Origin: JAEUKA01 sp044228505
Lineage (GTDB): Bacteria > Myxococcota_A > Polyangia > Palsa-1104 > JAEUJZ01
Assembly (NCBI GenBank): GCA_044228505.1
Contig: JBGAUT010000011.1
Span: 92,068-156,067 of the forward strand
Length of the DNA: 64,000 nt
Direction: 5' to 3'
In this document: positions 37,200 to 45,229 of the stretch, one piece after another
Layout of the letters: each line of letters opens with the position of its first letter
How positions within the stretch are numbered: position 1 is the stretch's first letter
Notes under the pieces: generated by a model
The model's database searches: none
Told to the model about the DNA's origin: nothing
What the model saw: only the letters and a program-made list of their open reading frames with translations
Made by a program: the position numbers and the translations under genes

Positions 37200-37278
37200 C
37201 TTACACCTCTAGTAACTTCTCTTAGACCTGCGGACCCACGAGTCCCTATTCCTAACTTTGCTTACGTTCTGAGCTGCT

Positions 37279-39438
37279 TTAAGCGGCCTTGTCTTTCTTG
37301 CGACGGTGGTGCTTCTTCTTGCCATCGGCCTTATCGCCATCCGCACCATCGGCCGCTTCCACCGCGTCCTTCTTGGACTTCCGCTTCTTCTTTTTGCCAC
37401 CGTCATCTGCAGCATCGGCCTTGTCAGCAGAGTCGCCCGCGACGGCATCACCCTTTTTGCCCTTTTTGTCCTTCTTGCCCTTCTTGCCCTTCTTGCCTTC
37501 GGACTTGTCGCTCTGGTCCTCGGACTGCGGCACCACCATCTCGCTCGCCTTCTTGACCTGAACGTCCTTCGGCTGGGCGGGATCAATGATCACGAAGTCG
37601 ACGCGACGGTTCTTTTCGCGACCCTTGGCGGTCTTGTTGTCTTCGATCGGCTTGTCGGGACCATGGCCTACCGATTGGAGCCGCTTGGGATCGATTCCCT
37701 TTTCGACCAGGAAGCGCACCACACTGGCTGCCCGACGAGCAGACAGTTCACGGTTGTAGGCCGGCTTTCCTCGGTTATCGGTGTGTCCTTCGACTTCCAC
37801 CTTCTTGATGCTCGGTGCGCCCTTTAGGCTATTGGCCACCGCTTCGAGCACTGGGAAGCTGCGCTTCAAGATGACGTCCTTGTTGGTCGCAAAGAACACC
37901 GGCTCGATGATCTTGATCTGACCGTCCGTGATCATGGTTGCACCGGGGCAGCCGTTCTTCTTTGGATCGGGGTCAGGAGCACCAGGCTGATCTGGGCAAG
38001 CGTCCTCGTGATCCACCACGTGGTCCTTGTCACGGTCACCCGCAGGGCAGCCGAGCTTCTTCGGATCGGGCTTGTCACCCTTCGGCACGTCGACGCACTG
38101 ATCATCGGGATCGAGCACTCCGTCGTTATCGCGATCACCAGCCGGACAACCCAGCTTCTTCGGATCGGGATCGGGATGATCACCCTTGGGAACATCGATG
38201 CACTGATCATCGGGATCAAGCACTCCGTCCTTGTCACGATCGCCGGCCGGGCAGCCAAGGCGCTTCGAATCTGGATCGGGACGATCACCCTTGTGAACAT
38301 CCGGACAGATGTCGAGACGATCGATCACACCATCGCGGTCACGATCAGGACAGCCGTTGGTGTTGGGATTGCTCGTCGCGATTCCTCTGTCATCTGGGCA
38401 TGCGTCATCAGTATCGAGAATTCCATCGTGATCTCGATCAAGTATTGGTTTTTTCTCTTCTTTGATTGGTGCATAGGCGATACGGAGCAGCACCCGTCCA
38501 TCCGGGGTACCGGGCTGCCGCAGGAGTCCCACGCCACCCGCGACTCCGACGTTGACTTGGTGGGCGATGTTGTAGTGCGCCGCCAGCAACACTTCCAAGC
38601 TCGTGAAGTCTCGATAGAACGGCTTGGTAGAGTCGGTTCCCAAAACTTGGGTGGCCAACACCGCTTCGGGACCGATCGCAAAACGACGCTGCATATCCGC
38701 GTACGCGATTGCGGCCCCGAGCTGCAGTTCCGAACCAACCGTGCTACCTGCTAGGTCCACTCCCGAGCCAATCTGCGCAGCCGGGCGGTACTGAAAGCCC
38801 GCAGTGAGTGACCACAAAATGTGCTTGCCATAGCCTCCCAAGGCCAGCTTGGGAAGGACTCGCAGCACGCCCTCATCACTCGATGACAAGGCCACTCCAG
38901 AGGTCACTCCAAACGATCGCAGCGGCACCCAGACTTGGGCACCGATGCTAAGTGACACAGGACTCCGATAGGGCTGTCCAAAGAGCCTCACCCACAAGCC
39001 AAAGCGCGGATCACCGACCGCCACTCCATTGGCAGGCTCGGCACCCGCAGCCCTGGTGCCGCGTTCGATAAAGGTGATCGGCAGACTGGCATTGATCTGC
39101 ACGCGATCAAGAAAGGAGCCCGCGAGATCCACGTGCCCGAGGAACTGGTGCTCGATGACCGAGAGCTGCTTTGTGAAGCTACCGTCGCTACCAACCGACC
39201 CAAAGACCAGGGGGTTGTGAGCGTAGTTGAGCGTGATGCCCACAGAAAAGTAGCGCGTCGATGAATACCAAGGATGGTCAACCCAGAACGAAAACTCACC
39301 TGCAGAGGTGGGTTCGTAGCGGTTGACGGCAAAGCCCTGCTTCAAGTTCTGCGCGGCGGCTTCCTTCGGAGCCAGGAGGGCGCAACAGATCGCAGCTACT
39401 ACACTCAGTGAATTCGCCAAAGATCGCCAAGACTTCAC
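37279..39438 (-). CDS. OmpA-family protein with TSP3 repeats and Lys-rich tail
   Basis: 719 residues from a GTG at 39438, preceded by GGAGG 7 nt upstream; the ORF is open 61 codons further but lacks a signal there. Signal peptide ends EAAAQ (about 30). An N-terminal beta-barrel-like domain (about 40-310) is followed by five thrombospondin type 3 / calcium repeats (DRDHDGILDTDDACPD, DRDKDGVLDPDDQCID and similar) and an OmpA peptidoglycan-binding domain (EVEGHTDNRGKPAYN, LSARRAASV, GREKNRRVDFV). The last 95 residues are Lys/Asp/Ala-rich (GKKGKKGKKDKKGKK), which is unusual after an OmpA domain and may bind polyanions. Likely outer-membrane to peptidoglycan tether. Confidence 0.85.
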   Translation of the reverse strand: MKSWRSLANSLSVVAAICCALLAPKEAAAQNLKQGFAVNRYEPTSAGEFSFWVDHPWYSSTRYFSVGITLNYAHNPLVFGSVGSDGSFTKQLSVIEHQFLGHVDLAGSFLDRVQINASLPITFIERGTRAAGAEPANGVAVGDPRFGLWVRLFGQPYRSPVSLSIGAQVWVPLRSFGVTSGVALSSSDEGVLRVLPKLALGGYGKHILWSLTAGFQYRPAAQIGSGVDLAGSTVGSELQLGAAIAYADMQRRFAIGPEAVLATQVLGTDSTKPFYRDFTSLEVLLAAHYNIAHQVNVGVAGGVGLLRQPGTPDGRVLLRIAYAPIKEEKKPILDRDHDGILDTDDACPDDRGIATSNPNTNGCPDRDRDGVIDRLDICPDVHKGDRPDPDSKRLGCPAGDRDKDGVLDPDDQCIDVPKGDHPDPDPKKLGCPAGDRDNDGVLDPDDQCVDVPKGDKPDPKKLGCPAGDRDKDHVVDHEDACPDQPGAPDPDPKKNGCPGATMITDGQIKIIEPVFFATNKDVILKRSFPVLEAVANSLKGAPSIKKVEVEGHTDNRGKPAYNRELSARRAASVVRFLVEKGIDPKRLQSVGHGPDKPIEDNKTAKGREKNRRVDFVIIDPAQPKDVQVKKASEMVVPQSEDQSDKSEGKKGKKGKKDKKGKKGDAVAGDSADKADAADDGGKKKKRKSKKDAVEAADGADGDKADGKKKHHRRKKDKAA

Positions 39439-39679
39439 AACAACACCTCCAACGCGAAAGCCTTTTGGGTGAGGCTCGCCATTGATCGAAAAAGAGATGG
39501 AACGGTTGTGCCCCGAGCTGCACTGGAGAGCAGCGGAAAGGATGCTGCCGTCGCAAGCGACGCAGACAGAGTTCGAAGCCTCAATGCCAGGAGATCCCCC
39601 CGCGGACGATTGGCACAACACAACCCCTCCATTATTACAGAGTCAGTAGAGGTTGTGTGGGGTGAATCTAGGGCATTCG

Positions 39680-39739
39680 CCCGAGTTCACGGTGATGAAC
39701 TCTGTTCAACCCGAGTTCACGGTGATGAACTCTGTTCAA
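39680..39739. promoter_or_regulatory. Two tandem 30-bp units, each with a dyad
   Basis: Exact duplication of a 30-bp unit (39680-39709, 39710-39739). Each contains arms GAGTTCA and TGAACTC around CGGTGA, a perfect 7-bp dyad. It lies in the 413-bp gap between the divergent OmpA/TSP3 gene (start 39438) and the SDR gene (start 39852). The repeats suit a pair of operator sites or stacked hairpins; the rest of the gap (39439-39679, 39740-39851) shows nothing else I recognise. Confidence 0.6.
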
Positions 39740-39851
39740 ACGGAGCACACAGTCTTGGTCTAGCACTCCGACTTGTGCGCAAGTCATCCGCAGCGATCTG
39801 ACGAAAAGTGGTAGTTTATCCACCTCGGCCCTGCTGGTAAGATGCGGATCC

Positions 39852-40658
39852 ATGAGTGCCACATCATCGCAGGCTGTGTTTCCAATATTCCCTTCCCTTC
39901 ATGGCAAGGTGGTCCTTATCACGGGTGCCAGCAGCGGAATTGGGGCAGCCTGTGCGCGAGCGTTCGCAGTCAGCGGTTGTCGTTTGATCCTGCTGGCGCG
40001 CCGTAAAGATCGACTGCAGACCCTGTCTGCGGAACTGACCAAGCTTGGCGCAGCGCAAGTCGAGCAACGACTGGTCGATGTCAGAAGCGGCAAGCAGGTC
40101 GTTGAACAGCTGGCCACACTACCTGCTAGTGTGCGCGCCATCGACGTGGTGATTCATAGCGCAGGACTTGGACGCGGGCGCGACAAGTTGCAGGACGGAG
40201 TCCCAGCGGATTGGGATGAGATGATCGACACCAATGTGAAAGGAGTCCTTCATGTCACCCATGCCGTGCTGCCACAGATGGTACAGAGAGACTCTGGTCA
40301 CATCGTTCACATCGGATCCGTAGCAGGTACACAACCTTATGTCGGCGGTGCGGTCTACTGTGCTACCAAAGCAGCGGTGCGAATGCTCAATCAGTGTCTC
40401 AAACACGATCTGCTGGGAACCCGCATTCGGGTCAGCACCGTCGATCCGGGCATGGTTGAAACAGAGTTTAGCGTGGTCCGTTTCCGAGGTGATGAGGAGC
40501 GAGCCAAAGCGGTGTATGCCGGCATGACCCCAATGTCCGCAGATGATGTCGCCGAAGCGGTCCTGTTTTGTGTGACCCGCCCACCTCACGTCAATGTGAG
40601 CGAAGTCGTTTTGCTGGCCACCGATCAAGCGTCCGCCACCACTGTGCACCGCCGTTAA
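39852..40658 (+). CDS. Short-chain dehydrogenase/reductase
   Basis: 268 residues with the classical SDR set: cofactor motif ITGASSGIGAACA (about 21-33), basic residues after beta2 (LARRKDR, NADP preference), NSAG-like IHSAGLG, catalytic Ser in HIGSVAG, and YCATKAA (Tyr-x3-Lys). Closest in style to YdfG-type serine / 3-hydroxy acid dehydrogenases, which oxidise small hydroxy acids with NADP+. Cytoplasmic. Transcription may be affected by the tandem dyads 113 bp upstream of the ATG. No terminator is obvious in the following 170 bp. Confidence 0.87.
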   Translation: MSATSSQAVFPIFPSLHGKVVLITGASSGIGAACARAFAVSGCRLILLARRKDRLQTLSAELTKLGAAQVEQRLVDVRSGKQVVEQLATLPASVRAIDVVIHSAGLGRGRDKLQDGVPADWDEMIDTNVKGVLHVTHAVLPQMVQRDSGHIVHIGSVAGTQPYVGGAVYCATKAAVRMLNQCLKHDLLGTRIRVSTVDPGMVETEFSVVRFRGDEERAKAVYAGMTPMSADDVAEAVLFCVTRPPHVNVSEVVLLATDQASATTVHRR

Positions 40659-40829
40659 GCCACGCCAATCTTGCTGATTGGGCCTCCATGGTGAGGCGAC
40701 TCCCGAAACTCTCCTGTAGTCTTGCGCACTCACGGGCCGCCCAATTGGAAGCCGTTGTCTGGGCGTCGTGGTGCGATACGATGTAGAGGCGCGCCACGGA
40801 CCTACTGTGGCGTGCGTTGGGGGTAGATC

Positions 40830-42065
40830 GTGCCAAAAATCCTGTCATTTCGCGAGTGGGAAGAGAAGACAAGAAAGAAGGACTGGAAAACCAAGGAAGA
40901 GCCTTATCTGCTCTATCTAAAGAAGGTTCTCCTCGGTCCGCGCAGCTATCCCAAGTTCTACTCGGCGGCCCAGGCCGAGACGGAACTATACGACCACTTC
41001 GCGACGATGCTCGATGGGTTTGCAAAGACGCTGGAAGAACGACTGGCCAAGCCCGCACCTGTCAAGAAACAGACCGGGCCGACCGGCGGCACCAAAACCG
41101 GTGGCAGCAAAACCGGCGGCACCAAAACCGGTGGCACCGATGCCCAAACAGAGAGCCAGTCTTCCGGCACCAACAGCCAAGGCAGCGGCAAGCAATCCTT
41201 CACGGTGGGTACTACGGAAGAGTCCTCCGGCAATGAGATCATCAAAACCAAGCCAAAGCCCACCAAATACGACAACAAACCAGAGTTCGGTCCGGTCGAG
41301 CTGCGCACAACCTTTCTGCGCATGCCGAAAAATCCCGATCTGGTGATGAAGGCTGACAATGAAAAGGAGCTCGCCAACGATGCGACCTTGTGGGGCGTGG
41401 TCCGGCCAAGCTTCACCATGAACATTGGTACCGACAACCTGACCGAGTTTCAAAAAGCGGAGCCGGGCACACCTTGGCTCGGCTTTGTGCGGATCGGTCG
41501 TCGCGTAGGCCGGGAAGAGGACAAGATTGCCCTCATCCAGATCGTGCAAAGCGTGCCATCGGGAATGAAGTTCGTCGCACCGGCCAAAGAGCTTCGCCCC
41601 GCAGAGCCATGGCACAAGGTCTGGCTCGACCGCAAGTTTGCTGCCCAGGGTGACCCCAAGATCAAGAAATGGAACGGCTGGGATCTGCAAGCGCTCAAGC
41701 AAGACAAATCGCTTGAGCTTTCGGACACCGGCTGCTTCTTCGGATTCTTCCTCGTCAAAGCGACCGATGGCGGTCCCAACCACTATTTCAACTTTCGCTG
41801 CGCCTCACTCAATCGGGTCGCCAACGCCTACTTTTCCGATGTAGTGCCCGACCTTCCCGTCGGGAAGATGAACTCGGAACAGCGGATGGCGTACCAGAAC
41901 CTAATGGAAGCCGCTCGCGGTGGTTTTTCGCCACGGCTTCAAGAAATTCAGCAGTACTTCCCGAATATCAAGCTGCGCCGCGCTTCGATGGAAGTGGACC
42001 GTGCCTCCAAGAAAATTCCGCTCACCTGGGCCAAGGCGCTCGTCGAAACGATTCAGAAGTTCTAA
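40830..42065 (+). CDS. Hypothetical protein with Gly-Thr-Lys linker
   Basis: 411 residues from a GTG with GGGGG about 10 nt upstream. Residues 1-80 form a helical, charged domain (LSFREWEEKTRKKDW; YLKKVLLGPRSYPKF). A low-complexity linker (about 85-110) of GGTKTGGSKTGGTKTGG follows, then a mixed domain of about 270 residues with Trp/Arg-rich blocks (PWLGFVRIGRRVGREEDK, WLDRKFAAQGDPKIKKWNGWDL). No signal peptide, membrane helix or catalytic motif was recognised. Two-domain architecture with a flexible hinge is what can be seen; function is unknown. The upstream 170 bp contain an imperfect CGCCAC/GTGGCG dyad near 40790-40815. Confidence 0.65.
   Translation: MPKILSFREWEEKTRKKDWKTKEEPYLLYLKKVLLGPRSYPKFYSAAQAETELYDHFATMLDGFAKTLEERLAKPAPVKKQTGPTGGTKTGGSKTGGTKTGGTDAQTESQSSGTNSQGSGKQSFTVGTTEESSGNEIIKTKPKPTKYDNKPEFGPVELRTTFLRMPKNPDLVMKADNEKELANDATLWGVVRPSFTMNIGTDNLTEFQKAEPGTPWLGFVRIGRRVGREEDKIALIQIVQSVPSGMKFVAPAKELRPAEPWHKVWLDRKFAAQGDPKIKKWNGWDLQALKQDKSLELSDTGCFFGFFLVKATDGGPNHYFNFRCASLNRVANAYFSDVVPDLPVGKMNSEQRMAYQNLMEAARGGFSPRLQEIQQYFPNIKLRRASMEVDRASKKIPLTWAKALVETIQKF
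41088..41132 (+). repeat. In-frame 15-bp repeat in linker
   Basis: Three tandem 15-nt units encoding Gly-(Thr/Ser)-Lys-Thr-Gly (GGCACCAAAACCGGT type) with one non-silent and few silent changes, followed by a partial fourth. Copy-number change would alter linker length without shifting frame. Confidence 0.8.
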
Positions 42066-42148
42066 GTCGCCTCCGCTCAAGCACCCGATCGTCCGTTATT
42101 TTGGACGAGTTCCGCTATTTCTCGACGAAGACTGGACAAAATCACATC

Positions 42149-42169
42149 ATAGCAGACATCGTATGCTAT
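42149..42169. promoter_or_regulatory. Small dyad upstream of DUF2325 gene
   Basis: Arms ATAGCA and TGCTAT separated by 9 nt, 35 bp before the ATG at 42204, in a locally AT-rich stretch (TATGCTATAA). It could be an operator overlapping a -10 element. The arms are only 6 bp, so chance is possible. Confidence 0.3.
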
Positions 42170-42203
42170 AACGGACTTAGGTTGTTATGGTGATGGTGGC
42201 TCA

Positions 42204-42599
42204 ATGAACTCAGCGTCGATCTCTTCGTCGAAACGTCCCAAGTATCAACCCGAACTGGTGCAGCCCAGCACGCAATCGCCGCCTCTTCGCATCGGCATGA
42301 TTGGCGGCGTCGAGCGTTCCGAAGGTCTGTTCCAACAGGCAGCGCGGTCCGCCGGCTATGAGCTAGAGATTCACAGCGGCCACACCGCTGGTCGAGGTGC
42401 CCAAACCTTGGCGGCGCTGGTCAATCGCGTTGATTTGGTTGTGATCGTGACCGACGTAAACAGCCACAATGCGGTGGTAGCAGCACGCAAACTAGCAGTC
42501 AGCCGAGGGGTTCGCCACCTGCTCGTCCGCCGCTGTAGTCCATCGCGTCTCATCAGCTTGATTGAAACGCAAGCAACCGGGACCGCTCGCGCCGCCTAG
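42204..42599 (+). CDS. DUF2325-domain protein
   Basis: 131 residues. After about 28 unstructured residues comes a compact Rossmann-like DUF2325 core: RIGMIGGVERSEGLF, ELEIHSGHTAGRG, VDLVVIVTDVNSHNAVVAARK and a final RHLLVRRCSPSRL. The family is widespread and small, often with conserved His/Cys, but has no assigned reaction that I know. No signal peptide. A nested hairpin lies 77 nt after the stop. Neighbours give no clue to function. Confidence 0.78.
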   Translation: MNSASISSSKRPKYQPELVQPSTQSPPLRIGMIGGVERSEGLFQQAARSAGYELEIHSGHTAGRGAQTLAALVNRVDLVVIVTDVNSHNAVVAARKLAVSRGVRHLLVRRCSPSRLISLIETQATGTARAA

Positions 42600-42675
42600 C
42601 GGGATCACTCAGACAGGTTTCTACCGAGACTCGCCCCCCCGCCGGACACTACATCGACAGGCCGAGTCGTTTCAG

Positions 42676-42709
42676 CAGACGATCGTCTGTTTTAACAGAC
42701 GTCGTCTAG
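42676..42709. terminator. Nested hairpin between convergent genes
   Basis: A perfect palindrome CAGACGATCGTCTG followed by TTTT, which overlaps a second stem (CGTCTGTT / AACAGACG, 2-nt loop). It lies between the DUF2325 gene (ends 42599) and the convergent GST gene (ends 42717). A terminator for the plus strand is likely; the overlapping stems could be mutually exclusive. Confidence 0.65.
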
Positions 42710-42716
42710 TGAGTCG

Positions 42717-43328
42717 CTATGGAGCGGTGGCACAAGCAGGCCGAGCCGTGCAGCGACTGCACCACGCCACCAGCGTCGGATAGGGCGTAAGGTCGATCTG
42801 CATCATCCGCACGTACTCGATCCAGGACGCCAGGTGGAGATCGGCCAGCGTGAACGTCTCTCCGGTCAGGTAGGGCCGACCTTGGAGGGTATTTTCCACA
42901 ATCTGAAGCAACCCCATGATGTCGGCCTTCGCGGTCGCCCCTGCTTTGGCGTTGCGCTCATCGGCCGGTGCCCACTCACCCACGTTGCGACCCAAGCGCG
43001 ACATGGCCTCTCCGAGCGTCACGTTGGTCCAAATGATCCACTTCATGACCTCGCCGCGCTTCGGACCCGGCGCGGGGTAGAGTCCCTTGGCCACTCCGAA
43101 CAGCTCTCCCAAGTAGAGCTGGATGGCCGCCGATTCAAAGATCGCCACGCCGTCGTGAACCAAAACCGGCACTTTGCCATTGGGATTCAGCTTCAGAAAC
43201 TCTGGCTTTTTGGTGTCGCCGACTCGGTAGTCGAGCTGCACTTTCTCATAAGGAACGCCAAGCTCCTCCAGTGTCCAGTGAACCGGGCTAGCACTCGAGT
43301 GGGGGGCGTAGTAGAAGGTCAGACTCAT
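42717..43328 (-). CDS. Glutathione S-transferase family protein
   Basis: 203 residues. An N-terminal thioredoxin-like domain with LTFYYAPHSSASPVHWTLEELG (in part), the cis-Pro in GKVPVLV and the ESAAIQLYL glutathione gamma-Glu site (Glu-Ser about 64-65), then an all-helical C-terminal domain containing the N-capping FTLADLHLA motif. Conjugates or reduces electrophiles with glutathione; the catalytic Ser is probably within PHSSAS. A GAG-rich leader precedes the ATG. A dyad lies 69-86 bp upstream of the start. Confidence 0.88.
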   Translation of the reverse strand: MSLTFYYAPHSSASPVHWTLEELGVPYEKVQLDYRVGDTKKPEFLKLNPNGKVPVLVHDGVAIFESAAIQLYLGELFGVAKGLYPAPGPKRGEVMKWIIWTNVTLGEAMSRLGRNVGEWAPADERNAKAGATAKADIMGLLQIVENTLQGRPYLTGETFTLADLHLASWIEYVRMMQIDLTPYPTLVAWCSRCTARPACATAP

Positions 43329-43396
43329 TCTCGACTCCTTACAAAGGGAAATGGGTTTCGAAACGCGCTCTCTTGCGTGGAGAGCGCAGCGAAACT

Positions 43397-43414
43397 ACTG
43401 ATCAAAACATCAGT
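43397..43414. promoter_or_regulatory. Dyad upstream of GST gene
   Basis: Arms ACTGAT and ATCAGT separated by CAAAAC, with a second TGATCAAG directly adjacent, in a short AT-rich stretch between the GST gene and the divergent metalloprotease gene. Candidate operator; regulator unknown. Confidence 0.4.
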
Positions 43415-43516
43415 GATCAAGTAAAAAGTGAACAGGAGTCAGACATTGCTGCAGATCGGGCCTCCTAAGCGGACTCTTGCATACAAAGGAGCGCAGCGAA
43501 TGTTAGAAACGCGGGC

Positions 43517-45145
43517 ATGGGAATCTCCTATCCAGCCACTTTGTCGCCGTTGCCCAGACCCCGCCTGCTGATGCTCGTCCTCGTCGGTGCGCTGACTTTT
43601 GCGTGTGCCGAACGCCCGCAGCAAAGCACTCCCGACACGATCGAACAGAGTCAGTCTCTGTATGTTGCGGCCTCGCGACTGTGGAGTCGCAGCGGACGAA
43701 ACACCGAGATTCCGGTGTGCTGGGAAAGCCTCGATCCCGGCACCTCAACAGAGCGCGAGTGGGTTCGCGCTGCGGTCGAAAGTACCTGGCAATCGGTCTC
43801 TGCTGTGCGCTTCACAGGATGGGGAGGCTGCGCGACGGATGCATCAGGAATTCGCATCCGCGTCAAGGATGTCGGGCCCTACACGCTTGGGCTCGGCACA
43901 GAGATACGCGGAGTCAAAGACGGTATGGTCTTAAACTTCGCGTTCACCACCTGGAGCCCCGGCTGTCAGCGAACCAAGCCGTACTGTATCCGCGTTGGTG
44001 CCGTCCATGAGTTTGGCCATGCGCTCGGCTTTGCCCACGAACAGAATCGCCCCGACACTCCGTCCTTTTGTACATCTGAGCAAGGCAGTGATGGCGATGT
44101 CTTGATCGGTGCCTGGGACCTCGACTCCGTCATGAACTATTGCAACCCGCTGTGGACCGGAGACGGCAAGCTGAGCGTAACGGACATCGCAGGAGTCCGG
44201 GCAGCATACGGCAGTGGTGGTCAGGACTGGGATGTCGCGCTCTCTACGGGTACGTCCCTGTCTGCTCCGCAAAACCAGCACGAACCCACCATCGAAGGTG
44301 CCGACTACACATTCCTTGCTGACGCCACTGGTGATGGCAGAGCCGATCTGATCGCGATCTTTGCTGCAAGCGGATCGATTTCAGTCGCGCCTGCGCTATC
44401 GGGAACCGGCACCGCTTCGTTCGGTCCGCTCCTTCCTTGGCACGCCGGTACGGCAACTCGCGCCTCACGTTACCTTTTCGCCGATGTCACCGGTGATGGC
44501 AAAGCCGATGCTGTAGCCTTCCATGCAGCCTCGGGAAACTGGCTGATTGCGGCTTCAACAGGAACAGCATTCCTTCCCTACTCTCAGTGGAAGTCCGGAC
44601 ACGGAATTGACTCCAGCACCCAGCTTGTAGCGGACGTCACCGGTGATGGCAAAGCCGACGCGGTTTCCTTCTTCCTAACCACTGGAAGCTTCTGGGTCGC
44701 GCCCTCTACCGGAACGTCCTTCGCTTCCTATTCACTGTGGAAGACCAATCACGGAGTCGGCTCTTCAACACAGTTTGTGGCTGATGTCACCGGTGATGGC
44801 AGAGCGGATGCGGTGGTGTTCTACGGAACCACCGGGAGCTGGTGGGTTGCTCCGTCGAGTGGAACCGCATTTTCAGCCTACTCTTTGTGGAAATCAGGAC
44901 ACGGAACCGGCTCTACTGCACAGCTCCTCGCGGACGTCACCGGTGATGGCAGAGCAGATGCAATCGCAGTCTTTCGCAACACCGGATCCTTCTGGGTCGC
45001 CCCGTCCTCCGGCAGCGGCTTTGGAACCTATTCCCGCTGGCGGGCGGGCTTGGGAACAGCTCTCTTTTCCGATCTCACAACGCCTGTGGGTGGCGATATC
45101 AACGCCGATGGCACACAGGACATCCTGCTGCGCTGGCTACGTTAG
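43517..45145 (+). CDS. Astacin-like metalloprotease lipoprotein with VCBS repeats
   Basis: 542 residues. Signal peptide with lipobox LTFAC (Cys30). The metzincin zinc site is HEFGHALGFAHEQNRPD (His164, 168, 174), where HEQ-R-D is typical of astacins (M12A), and a Met-turn DSVMNY follows. C-terminal half: five VCBS/FG-GAP-like units with D-V-T-G-D-G-(K/R)-A-D Ca-binding loops, four at an exact 150-bp period. Probably an outer-surface protease held by lipid, with a propeller for substrate or matrix binding. No propeptide with a cysteine switch is obvious. Gene ends 61 nt before a hairpin. Confidence 0.85.
   Translation: MGISYPATLSPLPRPRLLMLVLVGALTFACAERPQQSTPDTIEQSQSLYVAASRLWSRSGRNTEIPVCWESLDPGTSTEREWVRAAVESTWQSVSAVRFTGWGGCATDASGIRIRVKDVGPYTLGLGTEIRGVKDGMVLNFAFTTWSPGCQRTKPYCIRVGAVHEFGHALGFAHEQNRPDTPSFCTSEQGSDGDVLIGAWDLDSVMNYCNPLWTGDGKLSVTDIAGVRAAYGSGGQDWDVALSTGTSLSAPQNQHEPTIEGADYTFLADATGDGRADLIAIFAASGSISVAPALSGTGTASFGPLLPWHAGTATRASRYLFADVTGDGKADAVAFHAASGNWLIAASTGTAFLPYSQWKSGHGIDSSTQLVADVTGDGKADAVSFFLTTGSFWVAPSTGTSFASYSLWKTNHGVGSSTQFVADVTGDGRADAVVFYGTTGSWWVAPSSGTAFSAYSLWKSGHGTGSTAQLLADVTGDGRADAIAVFRNTGSFWVAPSSGSGFGTYSRWRAGLGTALFSDLTTPVGGDINADGTQDILLRWLR
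44321..45140 (+). repeat. VCBS-coding repeats with 150-bp period
   Basis: The block GATGTCACCGGTGATGGC (or GACGTC) recurs at 44483, 44633, 44783 and 44933, spaced exactly 150 bp, with a more divergent copy at 44321. High nucleotide identity in the loop region suggests recent duplication or gene conversion among units. Confidence 0.85.
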
Positions 45146-45206
45146 GTGGGTCGCTCGTCATTGCCAGCGGACTCCTTAACGCAGTCAGGAGACTCCTTCT
45201 AAGCAG

Positions 45207-45225
45207 GTGTTTCCAAATGAAACAC
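45207..45225. terminator. Hairpin GTGTTTC-CAAAT-GAAACAC
   Basis: Perfect 7-bp stem with loop CAAAT, followed by TTTC on the plus strand, between the convergent metalloprotease and 45230 lipoprotein genes. It differs from the element at 63709-63727 at one compensating base pair (C-G versus A-T). Either a bidirectional terminator or a relic of an IS end. Confidence 0.55.
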
Positions 45226-45229
45226 TTTC

